Part shown: in pieces, positions 14,425 to 16,022 of the stretch
How positions within the stretch are numbered: position 1 is the first letter of the stretch
Layout of the letters: each line of letters begins with the position of its first letter
NCBI GenBank assembly: GCA_039029195.1
Contig: JBCCGR010000070.1
Coordinates: 1-16,022, forward strand
Direction: 5' to 3'
DNA: 16,022 nucleotides
From: JBCCGR01 sp039029195
GTDB taxonomy: Bacteria; Pseudomonadota; Alphaproteobacteria; Rhizobiales; Rhizobiaceae
Position numbers and translations under genes: made by a program
The notes under the pieces: generated by a model
What the model saw: only the letters and a program-made list of their open reading frames with translations
What the model was told of the DNA's origin: nothing
The model's database searches: none

Positions 14425-15132
14425 ATGACAAAACCAGTTGCACTTATCGTCGGTGTCGGTGACGGACTTTCCGCATCAGTTGCGCGACTGCTCCATAGCG
14501 AAGGATATGCGCTCGTGTTGTCTGCGCGAAACGTTGGCAAGCTCAATGCGCTTGCCGCGGACACCGACGCTCAGGTCGTTGAATGTGACAGTTCCGACCA
14601 ATCGGCTGTGAAGTCGTTGTTCGAACAAGTCCGCGGACGTTTGGCTGTCATGGTGTACAATCCGTCAGCCCGGGTACGCGGACCTTTGACTGATCTTGAT
14701 CCAGAAGCGGTTCGAAACGCCATTGAAGTAACGGCTTTCGGAGCATTCCTTGCTGGACAGGAAGCCGCACGGATCATGTTGCAGCAGGAGATCGAAGACG
14801 GCAAACGCGGAACAATCCTGTTTACAGGTGCTTCAGCCGGTGTGAAGGGATTTCCACAGTCGGCACCTTTTGCCATGGGAAAGTTCGCCCAACGCGGCCT
14901 GTCGGAATCGATGGCGAGAGAACTTCATCCGAAGGGAATTCATGTGGCATGGATCAACATTGATGGTGGTATCCGCAACGCATCCAGGCCTGAACGTGTT
15001 GATGCCGCCAACAACCCGGATTCGATGCTTGACCCGGATGAGATTTCTAAAACATACCTGCACCTGATTGATCAGAACCGTTCAGTCTGGACCAACGAAG
15101 TCGCGGTCCGGCCGTGGGTGGAAAAATTCTGA
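14425..15132 (+). CDS. Atypical short-chain dehydrogenase/reductase (SDR) with Phe at the Tyr position
   Basis: A 235-residue Rossmann-fold SDR. The nucleotide-binding glycine stretch reads VGVGDGLSAS (9-18), SAR at 33-35 and CDSSD at 54-58. The usual NNAG is YNPS (78-81). Ser137 lies in TGASAG, and the YxxxK motif reads FAMGK (149-153): Lys153 is kept, the catalytic Tyr is Phe. I recall this subfamily (SAPFAMGKFA...ARELxPKGIHVA) as consistently carrying Phe, so it is probably not a random mutation; its reaction is uncertain. AGGAG eight bases upstream and the nine-base gap to the LysR stop indicate an operon with the regulator. The stop abuts the convergent gene's stop. Family call sure, activity unsure. 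Confidence 0.85.
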   Translation: MTKPVALIVGVGDGLSASVARLLHSEGYALVLSARNVGKLNALAADTDAQVVECDSSDQSAVKSLFEQVRGRLAVMVYNPSARVRGPLTDLDPEAVRNAIEVTAFGAFLAGQEAARIMLQQEIEDGKRGTILFTGASAGVKGFPQSAPFAMGKFAQRGLSESMARELHPKGIHVAWINIDGGIRNASRPERVDAANNPDSMLDPDEISKTYLHLIDQNRSVWTNEVAVRPWVEKF

Positions 15133-15543
15133 TCAGCGGAAAAAGGTGATTTCTCCCCACGGCTCTTCTTTCATGGATTTCAGGCGCGTTTCAAGATTTC
15201 CCAAATGGATTTCAAGTTTGTGTCCGTCAGGATCGAGAAAATAGTAAGAGTCTCCTTCCGAACGGTTTTCCTGCCACGCATTGTGACCGGCAGCTTCGAG
15301 ACGTGCAGTCAATGGCCCGAATTCATGCACTTCGCAACTAAAAGCGATATGTGAGTAGTCGGATGGTGAACGCTTTTCGGAATTGCTGCCAACGAGCAGC
15401 GCCAGCCAAAGGTCCCCGGCTTCTAGATAAGTTCCGTTTTCCCATTTGGCGACCGGGATGAAACCTAGAGTTTCACTGTAAAATCTGAAGGATTTTTCAA
15501 GATCGGATACGGATAATGTTATGTGGTTGAGGCCTGTTATCAT
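15133..15543 (-). CDS. FosA-like glutathione/fosfomycin-type vicinal oxygen chelate protein
   Basis: A 136-residue single VOC (glyoxalase fold) protein that reads along its length like FosA, the Mn-dependent enzyme that adds glutathione to fosfomycin. Metal ligands are present as His7, His65 and Glu111. Other FosA active-site residues kept are Thr9, Trp46, Ser95, Tyr101 and Arg120, within NRSEGDSYYFLDPDGHKLE. The lysine that contacts the phosphonate in Pseudomonas FosA (Lys90 there, part of WKQNRSEGDS) is Gln91 here (WQENRSEGDS), so full fosfomycin resistance is not certain. The start ATG 15543 lacks an obvious Shine-Dalgarno. It lies 52 bases after a DUF1611 gene and may share its transcript. 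Close fold call; resistance function is inference. Confidence 0.82.
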   Translation of the reverse strand: MITGLNHITLSVSDLEKSFRFYSETLGFIPVAKWENGTYLEAGDLWLALLVGSNSEKRSPSDYSHIAFSCEVHEFGPLTARLEAAGHNAWQENRSEGDSYYFLDPDGHKLEIHLGNLETRLKSMKEEPWGEITFFR

Positions 15544-15595
15544 CAGTCAATACTAACAGTGCCCCGCAGGTGAAGAAAGCTAGGCAGGCCCAGCA

Positions 15596-16022
15596 TCATT
15601 TTCCGAAGCGTTTTTCCAGTTCCACAACGATTTGCTCTGATCCGAAGCGCAGTGGATCTGTTGCCGGCAATCCATGTTCTTCGCCAACTTTCTTCAGATA
15701 ATCTCTTGCTTCATCCTCACCAAGCGCAAGGGTATTCACGCAAATGCCGACGCACTGAACAGCAGGGTTCGTCAGCTTTCCGATACTGACGGTCATATCA
15801 ATCACTTCTTGAATTGTCGGAAGAGGCGTTTCCACACCGCGCATTTTAGTCCGTGTAGGTTCATGACACACGACAAATGCCTCTGGCTGTGAACCGTGAA
15901 GTAAGCCAAGCGTAACTCCGGAAAACGATGGATGAAAGAGTGAGCCCTGTCCCTCCACGACCTGCCAGTGATTTTCATCGCATTCAGGTGTGATCCACTC
16001 TGCTGCTCCAGAAATGAAATCC
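15596..16022 (-). CDS. dgcN: DUF1611/DgcN-type protein, 3' part (5' end beyond the window)
   Basis: The last 141 codons of a larger gene; the frame is open to the window end at 16022, so GTG 15958 is internal, not the start. It shows the C-terminal hallmarks of DUF1611: DFISGAAEWITP, VVEGQGSLFHPSFSGVTLGLLHGSQPEAFVVCHEPTRTKMRG, LTNPAVQCVGICVNT and a final LRFGSEQIVVELEKRF. The N-terminal P-loop region lies outside. As I recall, family members named DgcN take part, with the epimerase DgcA, in D-glutamate use through N-acetyl-D-glutamate. DgcA is not in view, so the symbol is tentative. Family call sure, pathway by homology only. Confidence 0.8.
   Translation of the reverse strand, partial: DFISGAAEWITPECDENHWQVVEGQGSLFHPSFSGVTLGLLHGSQPEAFVVCHEPTRTKMRGVETPLPTIQEVIDMTVSIGKLTNPAVQCVGICVNTLALGEDEARDYLKKVGEEHGLPATDPLRFGSEQIVVELEKRFGK

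Overview
The window looks like chromosomal DNA of an alphaproteobacterium, most likely of the order Hyphomicrobiales (Rhizobiales). I infer this from the gene order SRP RNA - dnaX - ybaB/ebfC - recR, from a DnaX that has lost most of its zinc-module cysteines (a trait I associate with rhizobial DnaX), from the four-GAF adenylate/guanylate cyclase type, and from TTGAC-type -35 boxes. No genus can be named from the sequence alone. I see no insertion sequence, prophage, CRISPR array or tRNA.

Left part (1-4339, all on +): the tail of a GNAT acetyltransferase overlaps a nitrilase-superfamily hydrolase by ATGA. Next come the small SRP RNA with its own promoter, dnaX, and a ybaB-recR pair with its own promoter. 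Except for the first pair this is core replication, recombination and secretion machinery.

Middle part (4466-8571, +): a long signalling protein has four tandem GAF domains followed by a class III nucleotide cyclase domain. The cyclase domain is cut by one in-frame TAG codon at 6908-6910, and the same frame continues intact to 7357. After it lie a 50-codon fragment resembling the start of an NTF2/SnoaL-like protein, a complete SnoaL-like protein, and a DUF302 protein.

Right-middle part (8583-13311, all on -). Transcription runs from high to low coordinates: glnK-amtB (PII protein and ammonium channel, ending in a clear intrinsic terminator), then a separate promoter, then a class V aminotransferase, a PanB-like TIM-barrel protein and a Stf0-type sulfotransferase. 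The last three form a probable operon whose product I cannot name. Both the PanB-like and the Stf0-like proteins appear to lack residues that matter in their characterised relatives, so the operon may do chemistry not described for the named families. It is the best candidate here for an undescribed pathway.

Right end (13456-16022): a LysR-type regulator, divergent from glnK, has a near-consensus promoter with inverted repeats over the -10 box and the start codon. It is followed closely by an atypical SDR whose catalytic Tyr is Phe. The SDR stop codon directly abuts that of a convergent FosA-like glyoxalase-fold protein, forming TGATCA. Behind that lies the 3' part of a DUF1611/DgcN-type gene that runs off the window.

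No gene-free stretch exceeds 300 bases. The longest are 7358-7600 (holds the SnoaL-like fragment), 11432-11648 (terminator and promoter) and 1193-1406 (SRP RNA).
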